In this document: positions 9,440 to 18,852 of the stretch, one piece after another
How the letters are laid out: the number at the start of each line of letters is the position of its first letter
Position numbering within the stretch: the first letter of the stretch is position 1
Source: Synechococcus sp. BIOS-U3-1
Lineage (GTDB): Bacteria; Cyanobacteriota; Cyanobacteriia; PCC-6307; Cyanobiaceae
Length of the DNA stretch: 64,000 bases
Direction: 5' to 3'
NCBI RefSeq assembly: GCF_014279975.1
Contig: NZ_CP047936.1
Location: 744,001-808,000, forward strand
The notes under the pieces: model-generated
What the model saw: the letters and a program-made list of their open reading frames with translations, nothing else
What the model was told of the DNA's origin: nothing
Databases searched by the model: none
Position numbers and translations under genes: made by a program

Positions 9440-9778
9440 GCTGTCATTCTCATGCCAGCAGCACATGCTGCGGGTCAGCGTTGGTTGGCAGTCTTCTCCA
9501 TCGTGGTGGCCATGGATTCTGCGGTTGAGGCCTTGGTGTTGAGCTCAGCCCTGGCTGCGTCAGTTTTTGATGTTGTCGCTGTCACTCTTCATTCCCAGAA
9601 CAACGAATGCCATCGACTGATCAGTACATCTGAAGAGTGCATGGTGCCTGTTTTTTATGGTTTTGGGGGACAAATACTCAATCACTTCTCCCGGATACAT
9701 TTTGGGCTTCTGCGCAGCAACAATTGATCAGGGTTTGCTGAGAGCTGCCTGCATTATTTGCCCAGATTTTGTAGCGCT
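9440..9778. other. Intergenic; one doubtful frame
   Basis: About 340 bp between the divergent cbiET and the small gene at 9779. A plus-strand frame runs through it to 9727 but begins inside cbiET antisense and has no recognisable features. I treat it as non-coding. Confidence 0.5.
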
Positions 9779-9958
9779 ATGGATCTGAGATTAATTCAAT
9801 TCTTGTCTGAATGTCGCGATGAAGAGCATGAAGCGATTGATCGTTGGTTTCATGCGTTTCAGCCAATCACAATGGCCGGAGCGATCCGTTTTGCAAGGGG
9901 TACAACACGGCTGGCTGAGCTGCTCGGGACAACTGAAACTGCCGCTCATCATGCTTGA
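9779..9958 (+). CDS. Small hypothetical protein, 59 aa
   Basis: Frame from ATG 9779 encoding MDLRLIQFLSECRDEEHEAI and a helical remainder ending TETAAHHA. It has neither signal peptide nor membrane span. No family is recognised. Support is limited to a sensible start and amino-acid composition. Confidence 0.4.
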   Translation: MDLRLIQFLSECRDEEHEAIDRWFHAFQPITMAGAIRFARGTTRLAELLGTTETAAHHA

Positions 9959-10131
9959 TCTTTGATGGTCTGTTGAGCGAAGTTTGATGGCTTCACGGTT
10001 GTTTGTTGAGCCATCGCTGTAGTGGTTAATTGTGGTTCGAGCCTCCGCATCAATCACTACTTGCCATCGATGCATTCAAGTTTGAATCAATGCTCTTGAT
10101 TCTTAGGGTTGTCATTTGCGATTGATCTCGA

Positions 10132-10353
10132 ATGGCCTCGAGTCGAGTCGATCGAATTTCTAGTGTTCACTGGTGGTTGCCCCATAAGGATATTGGAGTG
10201 ATGTTGAGACAGGCTCACTCCACATTTAGTGATGATTTTCAGGGTGAAGAAATTCAAGATATGATGGAACAATGGGTTGAAAATATCTGCCGACTGTCAG
10301 AAGGGGATATGCGTGATCTTCTGAGCCTGGTTAAAGAATTCACTCTGGATTAA
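10132..10353 (+). CDS. Small hypothetical acidic helical protein
   Basis: Open from an ATG at 10132 (73 residues); an internal ATG at 10201 would give MLRQAHSTFSDDFQGEEIQD and a 50-residue product. The C-terminal part (MMEQWVENICRLSEGDMRDL) is a coding-like amphipathic helix pair. No family is recognised. It precedes the first DUF1254 gene on the same strand with about 120 bp between. Confidence 0.45.
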   Translation: MASSRVDRISSVHWWLPHKDIGVMLRQAHSTFSDDFQGEEIQDMMEQWVENICRLSEGDMRDLLSLVKEFTLD

Positions 10354-10473
10354 AAAGATCCGTTGTGACTTAGGGTTGGCCTTCAGTCACAGGGTGCCAA
10401 AAGGTTTGATGACTTCTCATGTGAGGCCTTGTATGGCCGGGTCTGCAAGGTATTGCTAATCAGTCTCTAGTTC

Positions 10474-11601
10474 GTGCAACGAGTGTCTGTGAGCAAGTCA
10501 TTCCGCCAAGGAGCCTCTCTGTTTTTCGCATCTGCGATGGGATGCGCTGCCTTGGCAGGTGCAAACGGCAGAGCAGATGCTGTCAGGTTGGCATCGAGTG
10601 GTCAGAACTGCCCGCGAGCGGCGATTGAACATACTGCGGCGGCGGTGACACCAGTCACAAAGGCCAACTATGCCTTTGCGGAAACTGAAGTGATCCTTGC
10701 TGACTACGTGCGCAAGATCGCCAAAGGCACCTGTAGTGATGGCGTGGGTGTTTTCCTACACCAAAAGAGTGCCATGGACCCCAAAGAACGATCCATCTTG
10801 CGCCCCAATTTCGACACGCTGTATTCCTTTGCGGTGTTGGATCTCAACAGTCCGGCCACTGTGGTGTTGCCCGACACTGATCGCTATCAGATTCTCGAGG
10901 TCGTGGATGATGAGCACTGGATCCCGCTCGTGAGTGACAAGCCTGGGAGCTACACCCTCACCAAAGACTCCATGGGCAGTCGTTATGTGTTCGCCTTCGT
11001 TCGGACTCAGGTGAACATGCAGGATTCTGAGGATCTCAAGCAAGCAGCTGCTGTTCAGGGGCAGATCAAGCTTGAGCAGAGCGAGAAAGGCTCTTTTGTT
11101 GTGGGGCATAGGTACGACATGAAACAAATTCTGGCGTTGCGTGCTGACTACAACGTGCGAAGGCAGCCGGAGGGGATCACCTCGGAAATTGCTTTTGGCA
11201 AGAAAGGCCAAATCAGCTCTGAGATGCGCAATTTCGGAGTTGCCATTGGCTGGGGTGGCCTCCCCAAGGAAGGCGCTGTCTATCCATTCCCTAAGGTTGT
11301 TAATTCAACCGATCCACAGACATTGACCCTGACAGATGTTCCGATTGATCCAAGAGCATTCTGGTCAGTGACTGTTTACGACCAAGCTGGTTTTGCTATT
11401 GGTGAAAACTACAATATTAATAGTGCTTTTGCTAAGCAGAATGAGCAAGGCGACTATGTAATTCATCTTGGTGGAGATAAAAATCAGGATAATTATCTAG
11501 ATATTTATCCGGGCTGGAATGCCGCAATTCGCATCTACTCACCAATCAAGGCTTACTTTGATGGTTCGTGGACTTCTCCTCAATTTCAGCCGGCAAAGTG
11601 A
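10474..11601 (+). CDS. Secreted DUF1254/DUF1214 protein, short form
   Basis: A 375-residue exported protein. The N terminus is a signal peptide (SLFFASAMGCAALAGANGRADA). The middle matches DUF1254, with NFDTLYSFAVLDLNSPATVVLPDTDRYQ, where the N.DTLY signature is typical. The C-terminal part is DUF1214, with VPIDPRAFWSVTVYD and a final IRIYSPIKAYFDGSW. Function of the family is unknown. GTG 10474 is the listed start, though GTG 10489 is also plausible. It heads a run of three such paralogues on the same strand, but is shorter and more divergent than the next two. Confidence 0.85.
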   Translation: MQRVSVSKSFRQGASLFFASAMGCAALAGANGRADAVRLASSGQNCPRAAIEHTAAAVTPVTKANYAFAETEVILADYVRKIAKGTCSDGVGVFLHQKSAMDPKERSILRPNFDTLYSFAVLDLNSPATVVLPDTDRYQILEVVDDEHWIPLVSDKPGSYTLTKDSMGSRYVFAFVRTQVNMQDSEDLKQAAAVQGQIKLEQSEKGSFVVGHRYDMKQILALRADYNVRRQPEGITSEIAFGKKGQISSEMRNFGVAIGWGGLPKEGAVYPFPKVVNSTDPQTLTLTDVPIDPRAFWSVTVYDQAGFAIGENYNINSAFAKQNEQGDYVIHLGGDKNQDNYLDIYPGWNAAIRIYSPIKAYFDGSWTSPQFQPAK

Positions 11602-11874
11602 TTGGCATCGCAGGGGTTTGGATCGGGCCTCGCTTGTGATGCTCACGCTGTTTGGTTGGAGTTAGCTCGGGATTGTCATCTGGCAAACATCAGTGGATTG
11701 AGCGCGTGTGGGTGAGGCCCGCACGCGTTTTTTGTGGCTGTGTGAATCGCTTGTGCAATCGGTTGATAAGCGGCAGAGATCTGCCTGATCCCATTTGGGC
11801 GAACTTCTTTTGGCTGCGCAGTCGCATTGACTAATTTTCTTTAGATAAAAAAAGAACGCTCCGTACAGCAGTCA

Positions 11875-13452
11875 ATGAAAGGTTTTGCGAGCAGTCTGCG
11901 CAAAAGGTCTTCCGCTGTTTTTCTTTCCACAGCTTTCGCTGCCAGTTTGTGTGCGCCAGTTCTGGCCCAGAGCACGGCCAACACCTCAGGCCCTGTCCCT
12001 AAGGGTTACACCACGCCAATTCCTGCTGAGTTGTTCACGCCTGATCAGGTGGATACCAGTGCAGGCACGTTTCGCTTTTTCGACGGCATGCCGGATGCCG
12101 CCACGGTTGATGCCAGTTTCGACTACATCAAATTCATCCGCGCCTATGAGACGTTTCTCACGTTGATGCCGGCTGCCAGCATCGAGATGATGCGCGTCGG
12201 TCATGCGCAGCAGGGGGTCGACCACTACACGAAGGTCATGTTGATGGCCCCGCTGAATTCCAACCCTCTGTTCCTGACCGGCAATACCGATACGGTGTAC
12301 GGCTCCGCCTTCTTCAACCTGAAGAACACGGGGCCGATGGTGATTGAAATCCCTGCCGGCCTCGGCCCTGGCACGATCAACGACGCTTATTTCCGATTTG
12401 TGGCCGATACGGGTGCTCCCGGTCCAGATCGGGGCAAAGGCGGCAAGTATCTCATCCTGGGTCCCGACGACGCAGAGCCCGCGAACACTGAGGGATATTT
12501 CGTGTTTCGCTCACCCAGTTACTCCAACTGGTTGATTATGCGTGCTTTTCTCGATGATCAAGGCAAGCCTGATCAGGCCGTTGCCAACTACGAAAATGGC
12601 GTGCGTCTTTATCCCCTCTCGCGGAAAGACAATCCTCCGGCGATGACCTTTGTGCAGGGAGGCGATCTCGTCTTCAACACGGTCCATGCCAATAATTTCC
12701 ACTTCTTTGAAGAGCTGAACACGGTGATTCAGCGTGAACCCGTCGATTTGTTTGATCCTGAACTTCTCGGGCTGGCTTCGGCGATCGGGCTGGAAAAAGG
12801 CAAACCCTTCAATCCCAGTGCTGAGGATCGCAGGACTCTTGAGGAAGCCGTGCAGGTTGGAGTCGCCTATGTGCGCTCCGATATGGCTAAGCCTCGTAAT
12901 CGCGACGTCTACTTCTATGAGGACAAGCAATGGTTCACACCGTTTGGGGGTGGGAGCCATGAATGGCTGATCGATGGCGGCAGGGGCGGCAGAAACCTTG
13001 ATGCCAGGAACAATTTTTTCTGGGGTTACACCGTCAATACGCCGGCCATGGTGCTCAAGATGGTTGGCGCCGGATCCCAGTACGGCGTCGTAGCCACCGA
13101 CACCAATGGTGCTTATCTCGATGGCAGCAAGACCTACAAGTTCACGGTGGATGCCAATGTGCCGGCCAAAGATTTCTGGTCGATGGTGGTCTACGACCCC
13201 CAGACGCGCTCTGAATTGCAAACGCCCCAGATGCTGCCCAGCAAAAACAGCAAGCGCAATCAAGACATGGTGGTGAATGCCAATGGCAGCATTGATCTCT
13301 ACTTCGGTCCCACTGCGCCGCAGGGCAAGGAAGCCAACTGGATTCAGACCATTCCCGGTAAGGGATGGTTTGGAATTTTTCGTTTTTACGGACCGCTGGA
13401 GCCTTGGTTCGACAAAACCTGGCAGCTCAACGACATTCAGCCTCTCGGTTGA
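11875..13452 (+). CDS. Secreted DUF1254/DUF1214 protein, long form 1
   Basis: A 525-residue protein with a signal peptide ending near residue 32 (SLCAPVLAQ|STAN). After a linker KGYTTPIPAELFTPDQVDT comes DUF1254: LTGNTDTVYGSAFFNL and IPAGLGPGTINDAYFRFV. DUF1214 follows near the C terminus with DFWSMVVYDPQTRSELQTPQ and WFGIFRFYGPLEPWFDKTW. It is closely related to the next gene (shared ELLGLASAIGLEKGKPFNPS-type segment), so the two arose by duplication. The gap to the next gene is 37 bp, implying an operon. Substrate and role are unknown. Confidence 0.9.
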   Translation: MKGFASSLRKRSSAVFLSTAFAASLCAPVLAQSTANTSGPVPKGYTTPIPAELFTPDQVDTSAGTFRFFDGMPDAATVDASFDYIKFIRAYETFLTLMPAASIEMMRVGHAQQGVDHYTKVMLMAPLNSNPLFLTGNTDTVYGSAFFNLKNTGPMVIEIPAGLGPGTINDAYFRFVADTGAPGPDRGKGGKYLILGPDDAEPANTEGYFVFRSPSYSNWLIMRAFLDDQGKPDQAVANYENGVRLYPLSRKDNPPAMTFVQGGDLVFNTVHANNFHFFEELNTVIQREPVDLFDPELLGLASAIGLEKGKPFNPSAEDRRTLEEAVQVGVAYVRSDMAKPRNRDVYFYEDKQWFTPFGGGSHEWLIDGGRGGRNLDARNNFFWGYTVNTPAMVLKMVGAGSQYGVVATDTNGAYLDGSKTYKFTVDANVPAKDFWSMVVYDPQTRSELQTPQMLPSKNSKRNQDMVVNANGSIDLYFGPTAPQGKEANWIQTIPGKGWFGIFRFYGPLEPWFDKTWQLNDIQPLG

Positions 13453-13489
13453 GACCTGAACCCATCAACACCACGATTCATTCTCAGCC

Positions 13490-15043
13490 ATGACTGTTTT
13501 TACTCGTTTCCCTTCCGTCCTTCTTTCTGCATTGTTCCTTGCGTGTAGCGGTTCAGCGTTGCGGGCCGCTGATGTGCGCCCCAAGGGCTACAACACGTCG
13601 ATTCCTGAAGATGTGCTCACCCCTGACAGGGTGAAGACACGGATCGGCACATTCAATTATTTCGATGGTTTCCCCGACGACGACACGATGGCGAAGGCTC
13701 GTCGTCAGGTGGATCTTGGCCGTGGCGTGCAGACCTTCCTGAATTTCATGCCAGCGGCATCGCTCGAAATGCTCTACGTGGGGCACCGTGATGGCTACGG
13801 CCTGCGGGAGAACCTGGATATCGGCTTGTATGAAGAGCTGATGAGTTCCAAATCACTCTGGCTGACCGGCAACACCGACACGGTTTACGCCACCGCCTTC
13901 CTGGATCTCTCCAATGGTCCCATCGTGGTTGAGGTGCCACCTGGCACAGGCCCCGGCACGGTGAACGATGCCTTCTTCCGCTTTGTGGTGGATATGGGTG
14001 GCCCGGGACCAGACCGAGGTAAGGGCGGAAAATATCTGATTGTGGGTCCAGGGCAGACCACTCCTGCTAACACAGATGGCTATTTCGTTGCCAATACTCC
14101 CAGCAAGATCAACTGGTTGATCCTGCGTGGGTTTCTGGATGACGAGGGCAAGACAGACACCGCTAGAAATGCCTTCAGGGGAGGATTGAAGGTGTATCCC
14201 TACGCACTCCGAGCTAACCCTCCAGCTAACAACTTCAAGAACCTCACAGACTGGGAGACCAACACCATCCATGCGAACAACTTCAAGTTCTATGAGGAGC
14301 TTGATGAGGTGATTCAACGTGAGCCTTCCGACCTGTTCTCGCCTGAGCTTCTGGGGATGGCGTCATCAATCGGAATTGAGAAAGGCAAGCCGTTCAACCC
14401 TTCACCGGAGCAGAAGGCGCTGCTGACTGAAGCCGTTGCTATCGGCAACGCCACGGCGCGTTCGATTCTGTTCGGTCCAAAAGATCCCAAGAACTTCATC
14501 TACCCCGGCAAGGCGGGTTACTGGCAAACCGGATTTCCCGGGGGCAGTCATGAGTACCTGGTGAATCAGGGCAATGGCGGTCGTGACATGGATGGCCGCA
14601 CGTTGTTCTTCTACCTGGCAACGGTGAATACACCGGCCATGGCTCTCGAGATTCCAGGTGTGGGGTCTCAGTACGCCTTCAGTTCAAGGGACGGCAGTGG
14701 CGCCTATCTCAACGGATCCAACACTTACAAACTGAATATTCCGGCTAATCCTCCGGCGCAACGGTTCTGGTCATTTGTGGTCTATGACCCGCAGACCCGC
14801 GCGATGTTGCAGAGCGGCGACATGCCCTATCCCAGCAAGAACAACAAGCGCAACACCGATATGGTGAAAAATGATGATGGCAGTATTGATCTTTATTTCG
14901 GCCCGCAAGCACCGGCTGGAATGGAGGCCAATTGGGTGAAGACCGTTCCAGGCAAGGGATGGTTCGGCATTTTCCGTCTCTATGGCCCGGGGCAGGAGTG
15001 GTTTGACCGCACTTGGAAACTTGGCGATATCGAAAAGGTCTGA
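13490..15043 (+). CDS. Secreted DUF1254/DUF1214 protein, long form 2
   Basis: A 517-residue paralogue of the preceding protein. The signal peptide ends near residue 27 (CSGSALRAA|DVRP). It keeps the same order: KGYNTSIPEDVLTPDRVKT linker, LTGNTDTVYATAFLDL, GPGTVNDAFFRFVVD, then QRFWSFVVYDPQTRAML and WFGIFRLYGPGQEWFDRTW. The two are alignable from end to end, pointing to a tandem duplication older than the identical one at 50-52 kb. An amine oxidase gene follows 80 bp downstream on the same strand. Confidence 0.9.
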   Translation: MTVFTRFPSVLLSALFLACSGSALRAADVRPKGYNTSIPEDVLTPDRVKTRIGTFNYFDGFPDDDTMAKARRQVDLGRGVQTFLNFMPAASLEMLYVGHRDGYGLRENLDIGLYEELMSSKSLWLTGNTDTVYATAFLDLSNGPIVVEVPPGTGPGTVNDAFFRFVVDMGGPGPDRGKGGKYLIVGPGQTTPANTDGYFVANTPSKINWLILRGFLDDEGKTDTARNAFRGGLKVYPYALRANPPANNFKNLTDWETNTIHANNFKFYEELDEVIQREPSDLFSPELLGMASSIGIEKGKPFNPSPEQKALLTEAVAIGNATARSILFGPKDPKNFIYPGKAGYWQTGFPGGSHEYLVNQGNGGRDMDGRTLFFYLATVNTPAMALEIPGVGSQYAFSSRDGSGAYLNGSNTYKLNIPANPPAQRFWSFVVYDPQTRAMLQSGDMPYPSKNNKRNTDMVKNDDGSIDLYFGPQAPAGMEANWVKTVPGKGWFGIFRLYGPGQEWFDRTWKLGDIEKV

Positions 15044-15123
15044 CCTTGTCTCCTTTTCGCACTCTGCGCTGATTGATTCCGGCAGTCCTGTACCAGGCAG
15101 ACCATTGACTGATTTTTTGAATC

Positions 15124-16428
15124 GTGAACATGAAGACCGTTGATGTTGTTGTGATCGGTGGTGGCTTTGCCGGCATCACCGCTGCCAGGGATCTGCAGAA
15201 GCGTGGATTCAACGTGATGGTGCTTGAGGCGCGCGATCGCTTAGGTGGTCGCACCTGGAGCACCGATCGCAATGGATTCCATGTGGAGCTGGGTGGCACC
15301 TGGATTCACTGGACCCAACCTTTTGTGTGGGCCGAAAAGGAACGCTACGGCCTCGAGATTCAGGAAACGCCTGGGTGTGTCGCCGAGCGGGTGGCGATCA
15401 AAGTGGATGGGCAGGTGCAGGAGTTGCGCGAGGACCAACTCGTTGAGTTTGTCTCAGGTTTCGAGCAGTTCTTTGCTGAAGCTCAACAGGTGTGGGAACG
15501 CCCTTATGACTCCCATTACAACTGGAGCGCGATCGAGCAACGCGACTCTTTGAGTGTGGCCGACCGTCTTGCTGCTCTGGATCTCACGCCGTTACAGCGC
15601 ACCAGTCTTGGTGGCTTCCTCGAGATTCTGTCGATGAATCAGCCGGAGAACGCCTCCTATTTAGAGATGATGCGCTGTTGGTCACTCACGGGGTGGAACT
15701 ATGCCTTATTCAATGACTCTGCAGCCCGCTACAAACTCAAGCTTGGCACCGGCGATCTGGTGCAATCGATGGCTAGTGATGGTGGCTTTGATGTGATGCT
15801 CGACACCAGCGTCACATCTGTTCAGCAGACGGCCAACGGCGTGACGGTGACGACAGCCGCTGGTGAGCAGGTGAATGCCAAGCGTGCTGTGGTCACCGTG
15901 CCGCTGAATGTGCTTCACAGTGTGGCGTTTGATCCACCGCTGAGTCCTGTGAAAGTGGAGGCGTCAAAGCTCAAGCATGTGGGTGGTGGAGCCAAGGTGT
16001 TTTTTGAGGTGGAGGGTGATCCAGGCGCGGTGATGACTCTGGCCAGGTCGACAGACTCTGCTCTCGTTGGCAGCTTCACCTATCAGCGCGGTGATCAGCG
16101 TTCGGTGTTGGCTGGTTTCAGTTTGGAGCCTGATGCACTGGAAAAATCTGTTGCTGAATGGCAATCGGTTCTTGAGGAGTTTGTTCCAAGTATTCGGCTG
16201 CTGTCGACCTTCGGACACGACTGGGGAGGTGATGCGCTGTCCCAGGGGAGTTGGTGCACGTACCGACCTGGTACCTTCGTGCGCTTCGCTGATGAACTAC
16301 CGAAGCGGGACAATAATTTGTTCTTTGCCTCGGGCGATCATGGTGAGGGCTGGCGTGGCTTTATTGAAGGAGCCATTTCCAGTGGATCCAAGACTGCAGT
16401 GGCTGTGGCAGCAAGCCTCAACCACTGA
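15124..16428 (+). CDS. FAD-dependent amine oxidase
   Basis: A 434-residue flavoenzyme of the flavin monoamine oxidase family. The dinucleotide-binding fold opens with VIGGGFAGITAARDL (10-24), followed by LEARDRLGGRTWS and the LGGTWIHW segment. The C terminus carries FASGDHGEGWRGFIEGAISSG, the second FAD contact region. The start may be GTG 15124 or ATG 15130. No signal peptide is visible, so it acts in the cytoplasm unless exported otherwise. It follows the DUF1254 genes and converges on a barrel-protein gene 28 bp away. The amine substrate cannot be inferred. Confidence 0.9.
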   Translation: MNMKTVDVVVIGGGFAGITAARDLQKRGFNVMVLEARDRLGGRTWSTDRNGFHVELGGTWIHWTQPFVWAEKERYGLEIQETPGCVAERVAIKVDGQVQELREDQLVEFVSGFEQFFAEAQQVWERPYDSHYNWSAIEQRDSLSVADRLAALDLTPLQRTSLGGFLEILSMNQPENASYLEMMRCWSLTGWNYALFNDSAARYKLKLGTGDLVQSMASDGGFDVMLDTSVTSVQQTANGVTVTTAAGEQVNAKRAVVTVPLNVLHSVAFDPPLSPVKVEASKLKHVGGGAKVFFEVEGDPGAVMTLARSTDSALVGSFTYQRGDQRSVLAGFSLEPDALEKSVAEWQSVLEEFVPSIRLLSTFGHDWGGDALSQGSWCTYRPGTFVRFADELPKRDNNLFFASGDHGEGWRGFIEGAISSGSKTAVAVAASLNH

Positions 16429-16455
16429 AGACTCAGTTTGCTTTCGCTGCGGAGC

Positions 16456-17592
16456 TCAATCAAACAGCCAGCGCAGGCCAAGGTTGACACCGCTCTGGTA
16501 TGAGCTGTATCCATTGTTGTCACCACCTCCTTCAGAATACGCGATTCCAAAGTATTTGTAGGAGAGGGACACTTGAGCAGAATTGCCAAGTGCATAAGCA
16601 ATGCCAGCTTGAGCTGTACCGCTCAAATCTTGGCTGCCACTTAATCCAAACCCACCGGCATCAAGATATGCGAAAGCTTGCCAATCTTCGCTGATTGCGT
16701 AAGTGCCAAACATTCCTACCATCGGTTGAACCCAGGTATTGCCCCAGCTTGCGTTGGAAGATTTCTCAAGCTCTCTGGAGTTTGATCGATTAACCTTAAC
16801 TCCTTCCACTGTCACATCTGCGTCTCCTTTGATGCTGAAGTCTGTTGATAGGTTCGCATCGATAAATCTTGCGCCTACCAATCCAAGAAAGCTTGTGCTG
16901 CCCTTTTTCATGCGTGGTTTTTGAATGGCGCCTGCCCGATAACGCATCGCAAGATCGAAAATGGTTTGATTGGCATCAACATCAACATCTAAATCGCCTT
17001 GAATACGAATGGTACGACTACGAAGGGGCGAAGAGATGCCGGTCTTATTTTTTAACGGGTTTTGCGTTTCTAGAAACGAAGATTTTGAGGCTGATGTTGA
17101 TAGGGTCGCATAATTGATTGCGGCTAAGACTCCCACTCGCCCATATTCAAAGGAAGCTTTTAGGGTCAATGCCTCGTCGAGGGAATTGATCACATCCGAT
17201 AAGGGAAGATCTACTTTTGTCGTGTTGCCTTCAACTGTTGATGTGCTGCTTGTTGTTGGCGGTAAGAATGCATAGAGGTCGAGATAGACGCGCCAGTTGT
17301 CTTCTTCGTTCTCTTGCTGGGTTGCATCAGTTGTGTCTTCGCTGGACTGACTCAGTACAAGCGGTGCCATGAATCCAGTTCCGCTTTCGGAGTCTGCTTC
17401 GCTGGGGGACGCCACCAATTGGAAGTCAGTTGTACTGGATTCAGCCGTGATCGCATTGTCGAATGGTTTTGCAACTGCCTCATTGCACAGCGTGCTCAGT
17501 GTTGCGAAGACAGCTAAAGGCAGGAGGCGTGTCACGGAGTTGGATGCTGATTGGCTGAAACGTAGGGGGAGCTCCTTGCTGATGCAGGCCAA
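16456..17592 (-). CDS. Predicted outer-membrane beta-barrel protein
   Basis: Up to 378 residues from a TTG at 17592. A GTG at 17535 would give a cleaner signal peptide (MTRLLPLAVFATLSTLCNEA then VA|KPF) and is my preferred alternative. After an acidic, Ser/Thr-rich linker, the protein consists of alternating strands such as QVSLSYKYFGIAYSEGGG and ends in VNLGLRWLFD, like outer-membrane barrels. No family name can be given. It lies divergent from another barrel candidate at 17680, with a short shared promoter region. Confidence 0.72.
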   Translation of the reverse strand: MACISKELPLRFSQSASNSVTRLLPLAVFATLSTLCNEAVAKPFDNAITAESSTTDFQLVASPSEADSESGTGFMAPLVLSQSSEDTTDATQQENEEDNWRVYLDLYAFLPPTTSSTSTVEGNTTKVDLPLSDVINSLDEALTLKASFEYGRVGVLAAINYATLSTSASKSSFLETQNPLKNKTGISSPLRSRTIRIQGDLDVDVDANQTIFDLAMRYRAGAIQKPRMKKGSTSFLGLVGARFIDANLSTDFSIKGDADVTVEGVKVNRSNSRELEKSSNASWGNTWVQPMVGMFGTYAISEDWQAFAYLDAGGFGLSGSQDLSGTAQAGIAYALGNSAQVSLSYKYFGIAYSEGGGDNNGYSSYQSGVNLGLRWLFD

Positions 17593-17679
17593 TCTGATCC
17601 CGTTAGTGCTGATTTTTCCTGAGTGGTCTTGGCTTTTCCTTTATATGCAATAAAAAACGTTCGGCTTTGAATCAAACCG

Positions 17680-18687
17680 ATGGTTGCCCGCTATTTGAGG
17701 AGTTCTGGATCAGCGTGGCTACTGGCTTTTGCTGCTCTTCTTGTTCCTTCAGCTGTTGACGCTCAGGACCAGTCTCAATTTCTTATTGACGAGGCAGTTG
17801 AATTTGATTTCACTCCGCTCGTCTTGGGCGAACTTGCACAGGCTCCATCAAGCTCGCAGGAGCCTGGTACGGATAATCAACCGGTTACAGTAACTCCAGG
17901 CGAATCAGCATCTGCAGAAGATGCTTCTCTGGCTAAGGCGGCACAGAACCCGATTGCCAGTTTGATCAGTCTTCCTATTCAGTGGAACAGCACTCCCGGC
18001 ACGCAGTGGGCGCCGAATGTGCTTGATCCAGATGCCAAGCACAACCAGACCCAAAATGTTGTCAATGTGCAGCCCGTTATTCCATTTAAGGTCAGTGAAG
18101 GGCTGACGCTGGTGACGCGAACGATTGTTCCGTTTATTTCCCAGCCTTTTGCTCGTAGTACCAACATCCAGGGCTTGGGTGATATCAATCCTTCCGTCTT
18201 TTTCGTGCCCACTCTGAAGGGGAACTTCACGGTTGGTGTAGGTCCAACGGTGGTTATTCCTTCTGCTACTGACTCTCGGCTCGCCTCGGGGCGCTGGAGT
18301 GCGGGACCTACTGGAGTACTTGTCTATACCAAAGGCAAAATTGTTGCTGGTGGTTTGATTAATAATGTGTGGTCATTCGCTGGAGGTGGCAAAAAAGATG
18401 TCAATAAAATGTTAATCCAACCATTCCTGAATTATAACCTTCCTAAGGGTTGGTATCTCAGTAGTTCGCCAATTATTACCGCGGATTGGATGAGCAAAGA
18501 TAATAAGGGCTGGACAGTTCCTGTGGGCGCCGGTATTGGAAGGGTTTTTAAGCTTGGAACTCAGCCAATCAATGCTTCTCTCAGTGCCTATTACAACGCG
18601 ATTAAGCCTGAGATTGCCGGCGAGACTTTGATGGGCGATTGGACTTTCCGGCTTCAGGCCCAATTCCTGTTTCCAACCGGGGGCTGA
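17680..18687 (+). CDS. Outer-membrane transporter-like protein (neuromedin U type)
   Basis: A 335-residue protein with a signal peptide ending around residue 28 (LLVPSAVDA|QDQ). The mature part has NPIASLISLPIQWN, the QNVVNVQPVIPFKVSEGLTL stretch and many short strands ending in RLQAQFLFPTGG. This layout fits proteins annotated as neuromedin U or transporter-like barrels, often seen beside secreted enzymes. The assignment is by pattern and is tentative. It sits just upstream of the FGE gene on the same strand with about 165 bp between. Confidence 0.72.
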   Translation: MVARYLRSSGSAWLLAFAALLVPSAVDAQDQSQFLIDEAVEFDFTPLVLGELAQAPSSSQEPGTDNQPVTVTPGESASAEDASLAKAAQNPIASLISLPIQWNSTPGTQWAPNVLDPDAKHNQTQNVVNVQPVIPFKVSEGLTLVTRTIVPFISQPFARSTNIQGLGDINPSVFFVPTLKGNFTVGVGPTVVIPSATDSRLASGRWSAGPTGVLVYTKGKIVAGGLINNVWSFAGGGKKDVNKMLIQPFLNYNLPKGWYLSSSPIITADWMSKDNKGWTVPVGAGIGRVFKLGTQPINASLSAYYNAIKPEIAGETLMGDWTFRLQAQFLFPTGG

Positions 18688-18852
18688 AGTAGTTCCAAGA
18701 TTTGATTGCTCTAGGGAAAAGCGTCTTAATTGAGTCGAATCGGTAGTGGCAAGATGCTTTCCTTTGAGCATGTTCCAAGTCTTCTCACAGATTGTGATCT
18801 TTGCTGATTAAGTTTCTTCGCCTCAGTAATCTGAATTCATCGATTGATTTCC

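Noticed and set aside
9302..9727. A 141-residue plus-strand frame
   Set aside because: It begins as antisense of cbiET and shows no family features; treated as chance.
12511..13263. A 250-residue minus-strand frame opposite the DUF1254 gene
   Set aside because: It is an antisense shadow of a gene with strong domain evidence.
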